Assembly: GCF_022682495.2 (NCBI RefSeq)
Contig: NC_071397.1
Span: forward strand, 4,369,082-4,433,081
Direction of reading: 5' to 3'
From: Desmodus rotundus
Taxonomy: Eukaryota > Chordata > Mammalia > Chiroptera > Phyllostomidae
Length of the DNA stretch: 64,000 bases
Positions 1-11,190 of this stretch are shown here, in pieces. The notes below the pieces were generated by a model, which made no database searches, was not told the origin of the DNA, and saw nothing but the letters and a program-made list of their open reading frames with translations. The position numbers were made by a program, and so were the translations under genes. The first letter of the stretch is position 1. Each line of letters begins with the position of its first letter.

Positions 1-332
1 GTCTCAACATTCACTAGCCCAAGACTTATTATTTCAAACCACTTATCATATATTAGCCATATACTCATAATAAAATTTCCTTATCAATTGTCTCACATCA
101 TAAAAATTCTGCTTTTTTAGCAGGTGTCTGTGATGTTTCCCTCATATCAAAGAGCCATTTCTGACAGTTCTAATTTTAGTTTACCTTCCACTTCAGTAAA
201 TCCTGCCAATAACTGGTTTTCTTTTGTGATTTTTTAACTTTCTAGGAATAAAAAAACCTATAATCACCTTACCAAACTGTATCAACAAACCCAAAACCAA
301 ACATCTACTCATGTCCAAAAAAGAGAGCATAA

Positions 333-571
333 GCCCAGACTACAACTGCAGCTCAGTGGGCTGACCACCCTCCTGCTGGATCGGGCTCAGGGAACGGGCC
401 TGGGTCACAGGCCTGGTCGCGGGTTGGGGGCAAACAGGGGCCCGGTCGCGGGTTGGGGACGCACAAGAGACAACTGATTGTTGTTTCTCTTGCACATCAG
501 TGTTTCTCTCCCCCTCCTTCTCCCTCCCTTCCCCGTTCTCTAAAAATAAATCAATAAAATCTTTTTTAAAA
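333..571 (+). mobile_element. VES-type SINE
   Basis: The tRNA-like head (gctcagtggg) is followed by a pyrimidine-rich block and an ataaatcaataaaatc tail. The middle carries a short internal duplication (cggtcgcgggttgggg occurs twice), which is unusual among the copies here. Confidence 0.8.
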
Positions 572-641
572 GAGGGCACTAAATAAAAAAGATTAACATG
601 GAAATATTGATTCTGAAAAGCTCAGAGTATCTGCTGCTTTT

Positions 642-873
642 TAATTTTATTTATTTACTTTTTTTAATCCTCACCTGAGGATGTTTTTTATTGCGTTGAG
701 AGAGAGAGAGAGACGTCTGTGTGAGAGAGAAACATGTATCGGTTGCCTCCTGCTCACATCTGACCGAGGATCGAACCCACAACCTAGGTATGTGTCCTGA
801 CCCAGAAGCAAACTCAAAATCTTTTTTGGCATAACCAGGACTCTCCAACCAACTGACCCACCCGGCCAGGGCG
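642..873 (-). mobile_element. VES-type SINE, minus orientation
   Basis: The 'cctcacctgaggatgt' variant, ending in ggccagggc. It is flanked by a 15-bp direct repeat, gtatctgctgctttt, at 627-641 and 874-888, so the insertion boundaries are firm. Confidence 0.88.
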
Positions 874-1633
874 GTATCTGCTGCTTTTGTAAAAACGAAA
901 AATGCTGGTGATTTGAGGACCACAAAAATTACCAAAAACAAACACTCTACCTCTCTTACATGTCTAAGATTCTCTCCTTACTGTCTTTTGATTAATTTGG
1001 TCTTAAAGAAAAACAAAAGCCACAAAGGTGTTTGGAAGTTCTTTCCGTCTTAAGAATCCCCCACAAAAAAAGCATTAATTTCAACCCATTTTAGGCTACA
1101 ATCAGTGCAGAGCACAATGTAACACATTAACAGTGCAAATAAAACCGCGCATCATCTTGTTCCGGGGGAATGTGATACACAGGGCAGAGCCAGTAGGGTT
1201 AGAAACCAATGGACTATTATCAACTAAAACAAATAACTTAAGACTCATAAGCATCTGCTTTGTAACTACAACACCAGAAGCTCAGATCTCACTCGGCTAG
1301 AGATAAACTGTGCAAATTTATCTTTTAATTCCCCACGATCCTAACAACGGGTACTAGGCAAGCACCTGTCCCAGTGCACAGCAGCCAGCTACCACCAGCT
1401 ACAAGACATGTTTGCCAGTCTGCATACGGATCTATGTATTTAAGGTCAAATCATATATCCCACGTAAGTTATGATTTACATCCTCATTAAGAACAAGGAT
1501 GCAAAAATGTCTACCAAAATATCAACATGCTGAAGTGAGCAACATATAAAAAGAGTAATACATTATGAGCAAGAGTGTTTTTTTTAACCTCAGGAGTGCA
1601 AGGTTAGTTTAATATGCAAAAATTAGTCCACAT

Positions 1634-1835
1634 CCCTGACTGGTACAGCTCAGTGGATTGAGTGCAGGCCTATGAACCAAAGTGTCGCTGGTTCGATTCC
1701 CAGTCAGGGCACATGCCTGGGTTGCAAGCCAGGTCCCCATTAGGTGGTGCATTAGAGGTAAACACACACTGATGTTTCACTCCCCCTTTCTCCCTCTCTC
1801 CCTCCCTCTCTAAAAATAAGTAAAATCTTTTTAAA
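1634..1835 (+). mobile_element. VES-type SINE
   Basis: Head ccctgactggtacagctcag, box-B-like ggttcgattccca, tail aaaataagtaaaatc. The flanks share aaaattagtc (just before the head and again after the tail), consistent with a target-site duplication in the old L1. Confidence 0.88.
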
Positions 1836-2328
1836 AAATTAGTCTATGTAACTCACCACATTAAAAGACTACGGAGAAAAACAATGTAATCATTCCCAAG
1901 ATGCAGAAAAAGCATTTGAAAAAATTTAACACCCACTCGTGACTTAAAAAAAACCAACAATAATTCCCAGCCAAACAGGAACATAAGTCAACTTCCCCAA
2001 TGTATAAAGAGCATCTTTGAAAAACCTACAGCTAATGTAATAATGAACAGTGAAATAGTGAGTGCTTCCCCATTAAAATGGGAACCAAACAAAGGCGTCT
2101 TTCTACTATTATTGAATATTATACCTGAAATTCCAGCCAATGCAATAAGGCAAGAAAAGAAAGCTGTATAAATTGACTGGAAAGAAGTAACACTCTAAAT
2201 ATGACACGATTGTTTACATAGAAAATCCTAAGGAATCTACCAAAATAAGCTACTAGAATAAGTAAATTAGCAAGTTACAGAACATAAGGTCAATATACAA
2301 AATTCAGTTACATTTCCACATGCGACAG

Positions 2329-2608
2329 CAGTGATTTTCAACCTTTTTCATTTTATGGCACACATAAACTAATTACTAAAATTCCATATACTATGTTTTT
2401 TTGCCAATCTGACAAATAATAGGTATAATTTTGATTCACTTACACCAGATGGCTATTGTTGTGTTAGTTGTTGTCATATTTTTATTTGAAAATCTAAGGG
2501 AAAAGAGGTCAGTGCCCCTGACTAAACTGCATGTTTTAAAAATTCTTGTGGCACACCAGCATGCTGTGGCGCACCAGCGTGCGGCGGCACACCAGGTGGA
2601 AACTGCTG
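2329..2608 (+). mobile_element. Short hAT-like DNA transposon
   Basis: The left end cagtgattttcaacc and the reverse complement of the right end (cagcagtttccacc) form an imperfect terminal inverted repeat of the 'cagtggttctcaacc' hAT type. Near the right end, gcacaccag-type units repeat three times. There is no transposase. A SINE starts within a few bases of the right end, so the target duplication cannot be confirmed. Confidence 0.5.
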
Positions 2609-2613
2609 CTGCT

Positions 2614-2812
2614 GAGGCCGTGGGCAGGAGCCTCAGTGGGTGAGAGCACCATCCCGATACGCTGTGGTTGTGGTTCCGATCCCTGGTCAGGGCACATACA
2701 AGACTCAACCAATGAATGCATAAATAAGTGGGACAATAAATCAATGTATCCTCTCTCTCTCTCTCCTCTCCCTACCCCCTTCTTCTCTCTATCTAAAGTC
2801 AATTTGAAAAAA
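2614..2812 (+). mobile_element. VES-related SINE ('aatgaatgcataaataagtgg' variant)
   Basis: A tRNA-like 5' part with ggttccgatccctggtcagg is followed by the accaatgaatgcata motif and a CT-rich tail. This variant recurs at 27246 and 55181 and looks like a distinct SINE subfamily. Confidence 0.75.
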
Positions 2813-3967
2813 TCACTGTGTTATAGCAAAGATTGGGAAAATGAAATTTTAAATACCCACTTATAATAGCACCAAAAAACCACCAAAATACTAGGGAAAG
2901 ATGAACACACATAAGATCTCCACACTAAAAACTACAAAACACTGCTGAGAAAAATTAAAGAAGACCTAACAAAGTGGGAAAATGTACCATATTCATGCAT
3001 CTGAAGATTCAACATTGTTAAGCTGTCAGTTCTCCCCTACGGTGATCTATGGATTCAATCCACTTACAATCATAATTCCACCAGGCTTTTCTGTAGAAAT
3101 TCGCAAACTCTACAATTTATATGGAAGTGTACAGAACTTAAAATATCCAAAGCAAGCTTGAAAAACAAGGAAAAAAAGAACAAAGTTGAGGACCTACACT
3201 ACCTGGCTTCAGCCCTTACCACAAACCAACAGTAATCAAGACAGTGTGATACCGGAATAGGGATAAAAAGACCAATGAAATAGGACAGAGCATCCAGAAA
3301 CAGACACGCACTCACATGGTTTTAAATTTTGACAAAAATATCAAAGCAATCGAATGAGAGGAAAAATCTTTACAACTAATGATGCTAAAGTAACCGGCTA
3401 TCCATAAAAAGCAAAATAAGTCTCAACCCCCATTTTATATCACACGCTTGGTAACTCAAGATGGGTCATGGTACTAAACGTAAAAACCAAATCCATAAAG
3501 CCTCCAGGAGAAAACAGAGAAGAGTATCTTTATGACTTGGGATAGGCGAAGGTTTCTTAAAGGTCACAGGATGCAAACACTGGGAAGGAAGAAAAAAAGC
3601 AGGCTGAGCTGGAAACTTCTGCTCATCGAACAGCATCGTTAGGAAAATGAGCAGAACAGCAACAGACTGGGAGAAACTATGGATGACAAAGGGCCAGTAT
3701 CTAGGACATAGAAAGAATTCCTACAACTCTGTGGTCAAAAAATTTGATTAAATTTTCACAAGGAAAATATACAATGGCCAAAAAGCACATAAAAATAGTT
3801 CAACATCATTAATAATCAGAGTAACGCAAATTAAAACAACAGTGAAATACCACTAACATCCACAAGAATAAAGCTAAGAGACTGACAACACAAATGTTAG
3901 CAAAAATGTAAAACAACTAGAACTCTCATCCATTGTTGGTAATATTTGGAAAAAAGTCTAGCAATTT

Positions 3968-4179
3968 TTTTTAAAGATTTTTATTTATTTATTTTTACAC
4001 AGACAGGAAGGGAGGGAGAAAGAGAGGGAGAGAAACATCAGTGTGTGGTTGCCTTTCATGCGTCCACCACTGGGTACCTGGCCCACAACCCAGGCACGTG
4101 CCCTGACTGGGGATCGAACCAGCAACCCTTTGGTTCACAGGCCGGCACTCAGTCCACTGAGCCACACCAGCCAGGGCAG
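3968..4179 (-). mobile_element. VES-type SINE, minus orientation
   Basis: Flanked by the 12-bp direct repeat gtctagcaattt at 3956-3967 and 4180-4191. It interrupts the L1 3' region. Confidence 0.92.
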
Positions 4180-4408
4180 GTCTAGCAATTTCTTATAAAA
4201 CTAAACATATGCCTATGTATGTTTATGACCCGGCAATTCCACTCCTAAATTTACCCCAGAACTGAAAACAAATGTTCACGAAAAGATCTATAACAAATGT
4301 TATTGTTAATAGAAACTTATTCAAAGTAGCAAGAACTGGAAAAGCCCAGATGTTTATCAACAGAAGACTGTATAAACAAACTGAGTTCTAGTCAAAGAAC
4401 AGAATGGG

Positions 4409-4745
4409 CTTTCTGGTGGTGAAAACCTCCCCGCGACAACAAGCTTCATCCCTCTCCAGAAGAGGAGAAAAGAGGAGAACCACCTGGTGCAGAACCCCAA
4501 CTCCCACTTCGTGGATGTGCAATGCCCAGGGTACTACAAAGTCACCACCGTCTTTGGCCAGCACAAAGGGTAGTTTTGTGTGCTGGCTGATGCACTGTCC
4601 TCTGTCAGCCCACGGGAGGAAAAGCAAGGCTTACAGAAGGATGCTCCTTCAGAAGAACGCAGCACTAACGGCACCCCGAATCAGGATCAGGATGAGTGGA
4701 GAACCATCCCAATAAACACATTTTGGATGCATTCAAAAAAAAAAA
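4409..4745 (+). pseudogene. RPS27: Processed pseudogene of ribosomal protein S27
   Basis: An intronless copy of the RPS27 mRNA, which encodes a small zinc-finger protein of the 40S subunit. It runs from 5' UTR-like text (ctttctggtggtgaaaacctc) to the 3' UTR (aataaacacattttggatg) and an 11-A tail at 4735-4745. The start codon and the first codons are missing through a deletion after 4435. A frameshift lies near the former Cys-finger region (around 4565), and several substitutions change finger residues, so no S27 protein can be made. The 8-bp repeat cagaatgg flanks it at 4400-4407 and 4751-4758, marking LINE-mediated retroposition into the older L1. It is antisense to STK38 and within its intron, so it is very unlikely to have its own promoter. 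Confidence 0.9.
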
Positions 4746-5073
4746 CAACCCAGAATGGTTTATATCAGCAATATACATACGCTATTGATACAATAGCAAC
4801 ATGAATGTATCTTGAAAACATTAGGCTGAGTGAAAGATGCCTTTCTCAAATGAGTAGTCACCATACAAATTGGTTTACACATTCCATTTGTATGGAACAG
4901 GCAAGACCAATCAATGGTAAAAACACCACCACAACGGTGATTGCCTGGGATTGAAGGAGCATTTCCAGGAATGAAAGAACTTTCTGGGATAATGGCAATG
5001 TTTTATATCTTGATAGGGGTTTAAGTTATACAGGTGCATGCATTTGCCAAAGGGGTACAGGTAACCCTTAAGA

Positions 5074-5300
5074 CAGGGCTGTCAAACTCATTTTCACCGG
5101 GGGCCACATCAGCCGCGCAGCTGCCTCCAAAGGGCCGAATGTACTTTAGGACTGTGTAAATGTAACTACCCTTAACTAGTGGCAAGGAGCATGGTGCCAC
5201 CCAGCTCCTTGCTGCTACCCGGTAGAAACAAGGTCCCAGGCTGGATAAAACAAGGTGGAGGGCCGAATTCGGCCCGTGGGCCTTATGTTTGCCGCCTGTG
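5074..5300 (+). mobile_element. Non-autonomous hAT transposon (copy 1)
   Basis: A 227-bp element whose ends, cagggctgtcaaac and (reverse complement) cacaggcggcaaac, form terminal inverted repeats. The flanking octamers are ccttaaga (5066-5073) and tcttaaga (5301-5308), 7 of 8 matching, as expected for hAT. A second copy is at 26573. The element has no coding capacity. It sits in the old L1. Confidence 0.82.
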
Positions 5301-5639
5301 TCTTAAGACTATGCATTTCATTGCATGCAAATTTTACTCCCTTAAAATATTGAACTCTAGAGTGTTATACAAGCAGAAATATTCAGAAGTAAAATATACC
5401 GACATCTGAAACATACCTTAAGTACAGCAAAAACTAAGATAGATCAATGAACAGACAGATGGATGGATACAGGGCTACGTGATAAAACAACAAATGATAA
5501 CTGTAGAATCTACATGTATTTATGGGTATGCACTGTGCAATTCTTTCAACTTATCTGCACTTTGAATATTGTCATAATAAAACGCTAGAAATAAATTCTA
5601 GTATGAATTTCTACATGAAGAGTAGACACCGCGGCTACC

Positions 5640-5870
5640 ACCACCGTTAGCTACACGGTCACCATGTGTGAGGCGCTACGGCAGGTGCTCACACGCATCA
5701 CGCTCACCCCACAACCACCCCCTCATTTTCCAGATGCGGGAATGGAGAGACAGACAGACTCGGGAACTCCTTCTAGCCTTATACAGCTACTGCAGCGGTG
5801 GAGGCAGATTCTGAACCCAAGAAGATTCTGGCTACGGAGGAGCTGCTCTTTCCATAGGTCACGCTGCCCC
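5640..5870 (-). repeat. MIR-type SINE fragment
   Basis: The plus strand shows the reverse complement of the MIR core: ccctcattttccagatg..gaatggagagacag, then acagctactgcagcggtgg and attctgaaccca. Strongly diverged. Confidence 0.55.
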
Positions 5871-6132
5871 GAGGACCCCCGGGCTCCGGCCCCACTGCTT
5901 AATGCTACCAGGCAATGTTGTACACTCAGCAGACTACTTCCAGGGCGCGCGGGCTGCAACAGCAAGGGCTCTGGACACCACTGACACGGTCATTGCAGTC
6001 TGATGGGACAAGCTAAACACGGCTGCGGCTGCTCTTGTCTCCTCTCAGAGAAAAGGTGCTGTGAAGGTGCTTTACCGTATGACACATAAACGCCAAAGCC
6101 GCGGCAGAGTTTTCCTCAACAAAGGTCTTTAC

Positions 6133-6263
6133 CTCATTTCTCGTTCTTCGTGCTGAGCAATAAGGTTGCTATAAAAATTCTCCAGTGTCACCTTGGTCAT
6201 TGTCACCCTTTCCTTTGTGTGGTTACTCATGGATGAGCACGGTGTTGACCCGGTCATTGCCAT
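6133..6263 (-). CDS. STK38: STK38 exon with the start codon (first 43 residues; gene continues off the left edge)
   Basis: STK38 (NDR1) is an AGC-family serine/threonine kinase of the Hippo/NDR branch, activated by MOB1 and MST kinases, acting in centrosome duplication, cell-cycle control and autophagy. The minus strand starts with ATG at 6263-6261. It encodes MAMTGSTPCSSMSNHTKERV and continues to ..AQHEEREM plus two bases of an Arg codon, which I recognise as the STK38 N-terminus. This is the start of the N-terminal regulatory region that binds MOB1 and S100B; the kinase domain lies in later exons outside the window. The exon ends at 6133 with the donor GTAAAG. The acceptor is cttttttctag just upstream, with the exon starting at 6268, or at 6265 if the second AG is used. 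No exon 3 was recognised between 1 and 6130. The reading frame is intact. Confidence 0.95.
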
Positions 6264-6589
6264 GGCTGCTAGAAAAAGGAAAAGAAGTGGTTTTAGTCTT
6301 GGGGTAAGAATCCACCAACTGTGCGCTCTCCTCCCCTACTGGTAGGACTACAGGTTGGGACAACTTTTCTGGAGGACAAACACGTGAATAACAGCACTTG
6401 GTGAAAAGTAGATACTAACGTCCTAGGACCCACAAGTGCCATCCCTAGGTAAAAGGCCTAGAGAAACTGTCACTCAGGCCCTTACGGGGATGCGCACAAG
6501 GACGTGCATTACAGGAGCTGGTCGTCATGCCACCGTTTTGTTCCGGGAAGTTAGAGGAAATTCAGTAAAGAAATAAATACAACGCTGTG

Positions 6590-7440
6590 GATACACACAA
6601 AGGAATACCATGGAGCAGTCAGAAGCAAATCTACCTCTAAAAGTGAGGATGAATGTATCTTTAAACAGTTGTATTTTTTAAAAGGAAAAGAACATGATTA
6701 CAACACCATGTGTGTAAATTAAAAATATGTAATATAGCCCTGACTAGTGTGGCTCAGTGGGTTGAGTGCCAGCCTATGAACCAAAAGGTCGGCAGTTCAA
6801 TGCCCAGTCAGGCATGTGTTCGGGCTGCCGGCCAGGCCCCGAGTCAGCGACGTGCAAGAGGCAACTGCTCAATGTTTCCCTCCCACATCGATGTTCCTCT
6901 CCCTCTCTCCTGGCCTCCCTTCCCCTCTCTCTAAAAAACAAATAAAATCTTTACTAAAAAACATATTTTTTTAAAAGAATATATAATGTAGACACAGTAC
7001 AATTCTTTGCCATCTAGGAATCTACCTTGGAGAACTCAAAGAACCATAAGGATTCATACGCAAGATGGTTTGATGCAGCATTGTAAACAAAGAAAAACTA
7101 GAAACAACTTGAATATCCAGCAAGAAAACTGATTAAATTATCAAAAAGTCCTATAATGAAATAATATGCAAACAATTAAAATATGTTAAAATGTTTAATG
7201 TCAGGGAAAATGTTTCCAATCCAAGTGAAAAGAGTAAGTTACAAAACAGAACGTATACCATCTCAATTATGTCTATGTGTTTACTATATGTGCACAGAAT
7301 TATTAAAAACTGCATCAAAATGTTACTAGTGGTTTAACTCTAGGCTGTGAGAGTGGATCATTTTATTTTTGTTTATGCTCCACATTTTCCATAGTTTCTG
7401 CAATAACCATGTACTATTACCAGTTAAGTTACCACTAACT
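6590..7440 (+). mobile_element. Old L1 3' fragment
   Basis: Text typical of L1 ORF2 end and 3' UTR: aaaggaataccatggagcag, then after the SINE atgatgaaataatatgcaa-like sequence and ggatcattttatttttg. Diverged and without open frames. The SINE at 6737 splits it. Confidence 0.5.
6737..6958 (+). mobile_element. VES-type SINE
   Basis: Head gccctgactagtgtggctca, box B ggcagttcaatgcccag, tail ctctaaaaaacaaataaaatc. Confidence 0.9.
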
Positions 7441-10159
7441 TTTAAATTTATAATTTCCATAGTTTAAAAACATCTGACTAAAATGCTCGTCTGTAATATA
7501 TATGTTCTCTGACATGTCTATTTGATAAATGCTTGCTATCTATGTGAGTTTACAAGTTAAAACAAAGACCTATGATGGAAACATATTACAAAGAAAAAAG
7601 TGAATCCCAAGTTTAGTGACGGAAGATGCCATAAAAAACAAGGCACCCTAAGTTCCCAGTTGTACACACGAGAAAGCCAATACTAACGAAGTTTAAATAG
7701 CTGATTGAACATGTTTTCCTATATTTACATTTCCTTTTTTCCCAGAAATTCCTGCCAACCTGCATCGTCGCACTTGACCAGACTGCTCACCAACCTTGAC
7801 TCGCTCCCGCTCTGGCAATAATGTTCAATATTATATCTTCATCATGCCTCCTTCCTCCCGCACAGCCGCCTCTAAACCTGTCTTTTTATCCCAACATAAA
7901 GCTGACTAAAAATCAGGAGAGGGGCCAAGGTCCATTTTCAAAGTTAGTGCCTTTCCTGAAAAATTTTCTGAAGGTTCTCCTCTTAATACTTTAGTAGCTT
8001 TTCTGTTTTGTGTAGCAAACTAAGGCCTGTACGGAATGTGCAAACACTTGTTATGACTAAGAAAAAGGACAGCGTTAAACAATTTTCTAAAATGACACTC
8101 AGGGGACAAAAACAGAGACTAACCCTTTCGGAGCAAAGAGATTCAAAATCCGGGCTCTGCTTCAGAGTCAAACATCTTGATTCACAATGTGCCAAAATGA
8201 TCAGTAATCACAAATTCAAGACTCTGAACTCAGTTCTACCTTATTATAAAATGTTATTGTTTTCATGGAAAGTTCCTGCTAATACCAAAGCAAACTCAAG
8301 TGTTTTTAGGATATCAGAATTAAAAAAAAAACAAAAAAAAAACAAAAAAAAAACACCCTGTTTGGTTTGTGAAGCTTGGGGCTTGGGTGTGGTTCCTTAT
8401 TTGCCAGCCTGTACCCTGTCTCCACCCACAATGAAAACCACATGTACTCTAAGTTTGGTGAAGAAATTTTAAAACCAGATTTAAAAACAAGTCTGAAGCA
8501 AGCAAGCACTTTGTACTCCACGCCTCCCATGTCTGAAAATTTCTGGATACCCCTTATACATTTTAACAACTGACACTGCTTCAACTTAAAAAATACAACT
8601 AGAGAGAGTTAAGCCCGAGACAAACAATGCCTTACATGTAACAGGTGGTTAATAAATGTGAGTTGAGTGAGTGATTTTTCAGTTGTCAACAAAGCTAAAA
8701 GAACAAAATTACATTTCCATCCATGAGTGTATAAAAGCTGGCGGGGGACCGTTTTGACCCATTTAAGTCACGGTATGATTTACTAAACTTTTAAAAAGAG
8801 TAACAGGAGATTAAGGTCACTCAAAGATGCTTATGTAGTTAGTGGGCCAGTAAGTTTTCAAGCAGAATGGCTTCTGACCGTCACATGCAGTTCCTAACGC
8901 AAGGCAAAGGTTGCACTGTCCTTGTCTTTGACCTTTTTCCAAAACCTCCCCTGCTCTTCATTTACTCTAAAGGCCTTTCATCTGAAGATACAGTGACTCC
9001 TGCCCTACAGCAATGTATAGGTTCACTGGGTCAACCAAACACGCTGTGTGTAAGACTCGGCTTTCCCTCTTGAGTTTGATAATCCAAGCCTTGATGCCCT
9101 GACCTACAGACCAGGGGGCCCTTGGTCTATTCGTTACGTTCTCCAACTCTGCAGAACTAGGGAACCACCGGCAGGTGAGAAAAAGTCAGGGGTAGGCACT
9201 GCAAACATAAAAGGGGATCAAATGAAAACCACTGTTTACTCAGTATAGAGAGTTATACACCTGGTGACTTTACAAGGGCCCTGTTATCTCCATAAATGCC
9301 TCTTCTGTTACCAAGTCTTCACTTACCTCTCTGCGGCTGGACAATCCATTATCTTTCATTTGGACAATTCAATAGTGGGGCTAAGACTGGTCCTTAGGAG
9401 TCACCCACCTAATTAATTTCTCTTACTAAACTGTAAGCCACTGGAAAGCAAGTATCCCATCTTCCAACTCTGAATAGCCTTCCTCCACCTCATGGGCAAT
9501 GCTGTGCACTTAGCGAGCACCTTATAAAAAGCTTACCAGGAGAACACTCGTGTTTATGTCCATTTCTAGGAAGTAAGAATATGGATGTGTGTGGCAGGGA
9601 TGGTTTTCCATAGAGAGTCGGAGGATAAGAGTTCCCACGCTCTCACCGGGAAGCTGATACCTGTCCGGGGGTCGAGTGGAACCTGTAACTGTGACGGTTT
9701 TTTATGTTCAGGGAAACCACAGCTCCTGCCTGGCTGATTCTAATTCAGAGCCAAGGGGGCCGAGAGGGAGAGGGAGCCCAGGGTCTACTGTACCCCAGCC
9801 TTCCTCTGTGCATTTCAAAAGTAACAAGTTTCTCTTCGCGTCTTTCAACCAATTCAAAGTGCAACTGGGAGATCTGGTCTCTCTCTACCAGCCCTTGTGC
9901 ACACTTTCTGACACAGACTTGCCACTAAAGTAAGTCCTTATCAACTTTCCTTTTTTTCTACTCTCTTCTTAATAGAAGAGTCCTCACTAAATTTTCCTGT
10001 GATTTTAAGATTATCTGAAGCCCAGTACCCAAAGGCTAACCGAGGGAAAGGGGGCAGGCTCAAAAGTACCACACCCAAAGGTGGACTTTCGACATCCCTG
10101 CCTCACACTCAGCTCTTGGGTTCTTCGGCTCCAGAAAAAAGGAAAAGGAGGTGAAAACT

Positions 10160-10870
10160 GGCAATGAGCGAGATCCCGGAGGGGACTGGGAGACGGCGGC
10201 GAGCAGACAAAGCTGGCGGCACGCAAAGAAGAGGGCCTGGCTCCCCGCCCCAGCTGCACGCGAAGAAAGAGAGGGGACGGGGTGGGGAGCCTGGGGCTGG
10301 GAAACCGTGGAGAGCGCGGACCGGGAGACTCGGGAGACGCGGAGCGCAGCCGAGGGGCCGAGAGGGCAGGGCAGGGAGGAGGGCGCAGGCGGGAGGGGAG
10401 AGTCCCAAGGAGCCGGGAGGAGCGGAGAAGGGCAAAGCCCGGCACGGACTGCAGACAGCGGCAGCGAGCACTCACCAGAGCCCCGCCGGGGGCCGAGCTG
10501 CGGGCGGCGGACAGCGGCAGACCCAGCCGGGCCGCAGGTCTGGACGCGCGGACAGAAGCCCCAGCGGCAGCAGCCGGCCGGCCTGAGGAGCGGAGCGGAG
10601 GGGACGGCCGAGGTGCTCCGAACCAGGGCGCTCGGAACGGTCGCGGGCGAGAACAACAGGAAGCTCCCCAACTGCCGGAAAAGACGGCAGCACGGAGGGG
10701 CCAAGGCAGGCGGTCCCCCGCCGCGGCGAGGGGCTGGCGGGGAGGCCTGGGGCCGGGATGCGCAAGCGTAACTTCCCGGAGACGCGGCGGGGGACCTCGG
10801 CACTGCGCGTGCGCGGCCCTGCCCCACCCACCCACACCTTCCCGCCTCGGCGGCGCGGGGTCCGGGTGAG
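10160..10870 (-). promoter_or_regulatory. STK38: STK38 CpG-island promoter
   Basis: A strongly G+C-rich, CpG-dense block between A/T-rich flanks, placed 4 kb upstream of the start-codon exon and oriented for minus-strand transcription. I see no TATA box, so dispersed initiation is likely. The long overlapping open frames on both strands here reflect base composition and are not taken as genes. Confidence 0.8.
10476..10720 (-). other. STK38: Likely STK38 non-coding exon 1 (5' UTR); start approximate
   Basis: Inside the island the minus strand has a near-consensus splice donor, GCTCTG|GTGAGTGC, giving an exon end at 10476. The transcription start cannot be fixed from sequence; the 10720 boundary is a guess within the island. 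Splicing to the acceptor at 6269 would join the 5' UTR to the start codon. Confidence 0.55.
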
Positions 10871-10934
10871 CGCAAGGCTGTGAGGTGGGGGGCGGTCCCA
10901 GCTTGGGCGAGGCCGGGGGGAGGTTCCCTTTGTG

Positions 10935-11190
10935 TTTTGCTTTTTCACTTTTTGTTTTGAAATAATCAGACTCAAAAAGTTGCAAAGTCAGTACAAAGAG
11001 GTCCCGTATCCCCATCAGCCACCCAGCTTCTCTTCCCTCAACATCTCGTATACGTAGACTACACTATCAAAACCAGGAAATTGACACTGGCACAATTGAC
11101 TTGTATTAAATAGACCAATACAAGTCATTGCATTTCAGCCCTCACTCGGATTTAACCAGTTTGGCATGCACCCATTTCTGCGCGTACCTG
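10935..11190 (-). mobile_element. Old LINE (L1M-like) 3' fragment, minus orientation
   Basis: Plus-strand text such as ttgaaataatcagactcaaa, agttgcaaagtcagtacaaa and tcggatttaaccagttt resembles a common antisense ancient L1 end. It starts directly beside the STK38 island. A related fragment is at 35355. Confidence 0.5.

Larger units (their letters stand above)
1590..5600 (+). mobile_element. Old L1 LINE remnant, broken by later insertions
   Basis: Between the younger elements the plus strand reads as a decayed L1. The late reverse-transcriptase part of ORF2 is near 1850-2320. The ORF2 C-terminal half is at 2820-3960 and 4190-4400. The 3' end, with a terminal cataataaaac, is at 5400-5590. No reading frame is intact. 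It lies inside STK38 intron 2 and is antisense to that gene. Insertions within it are three SINEs, two hAT elements and an RPS27 retrocopy. Family membership is by recognition of L1-like text; the subfamily is not assigned. Confidence 0.7.
6269..10475 (-). other. STK38: STK38 intron 1
   Basis: The sequence between the coding exon and the likely exon 1 donor. It contains L1 3' fragments (6590-7440), one VES SINE and otherwise unique A/T-rich intronic DNA. Open frames such as 8008-8472 end in an (AAAAC)n-like tract and match nothing recognisable. Confidence 0.75.

Noticed and set aside
1..6130. STK38 exon 3
   Set aside because: I looked on the minus strand for the segment following ..EEREMR and did not find it; it is presumably left of the window.
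8008..8472. 154-codon plus-strand frame in STK38 intron 1
   Set aside because: Ends in Lys-rich translation of an A-rich repeat; no similarity recognised; intronic.
10011..11015. 334-codon minus-strand open frame over the STK38 island, with 271- and 206-codon frames overlapping it on both strands
   Set aside because: All are low-complexity Pro/Ala/Arg/Gly products of a CpG island. They overlap in several frames and cross the promoter and likely exon 1; no domain is recognisable.
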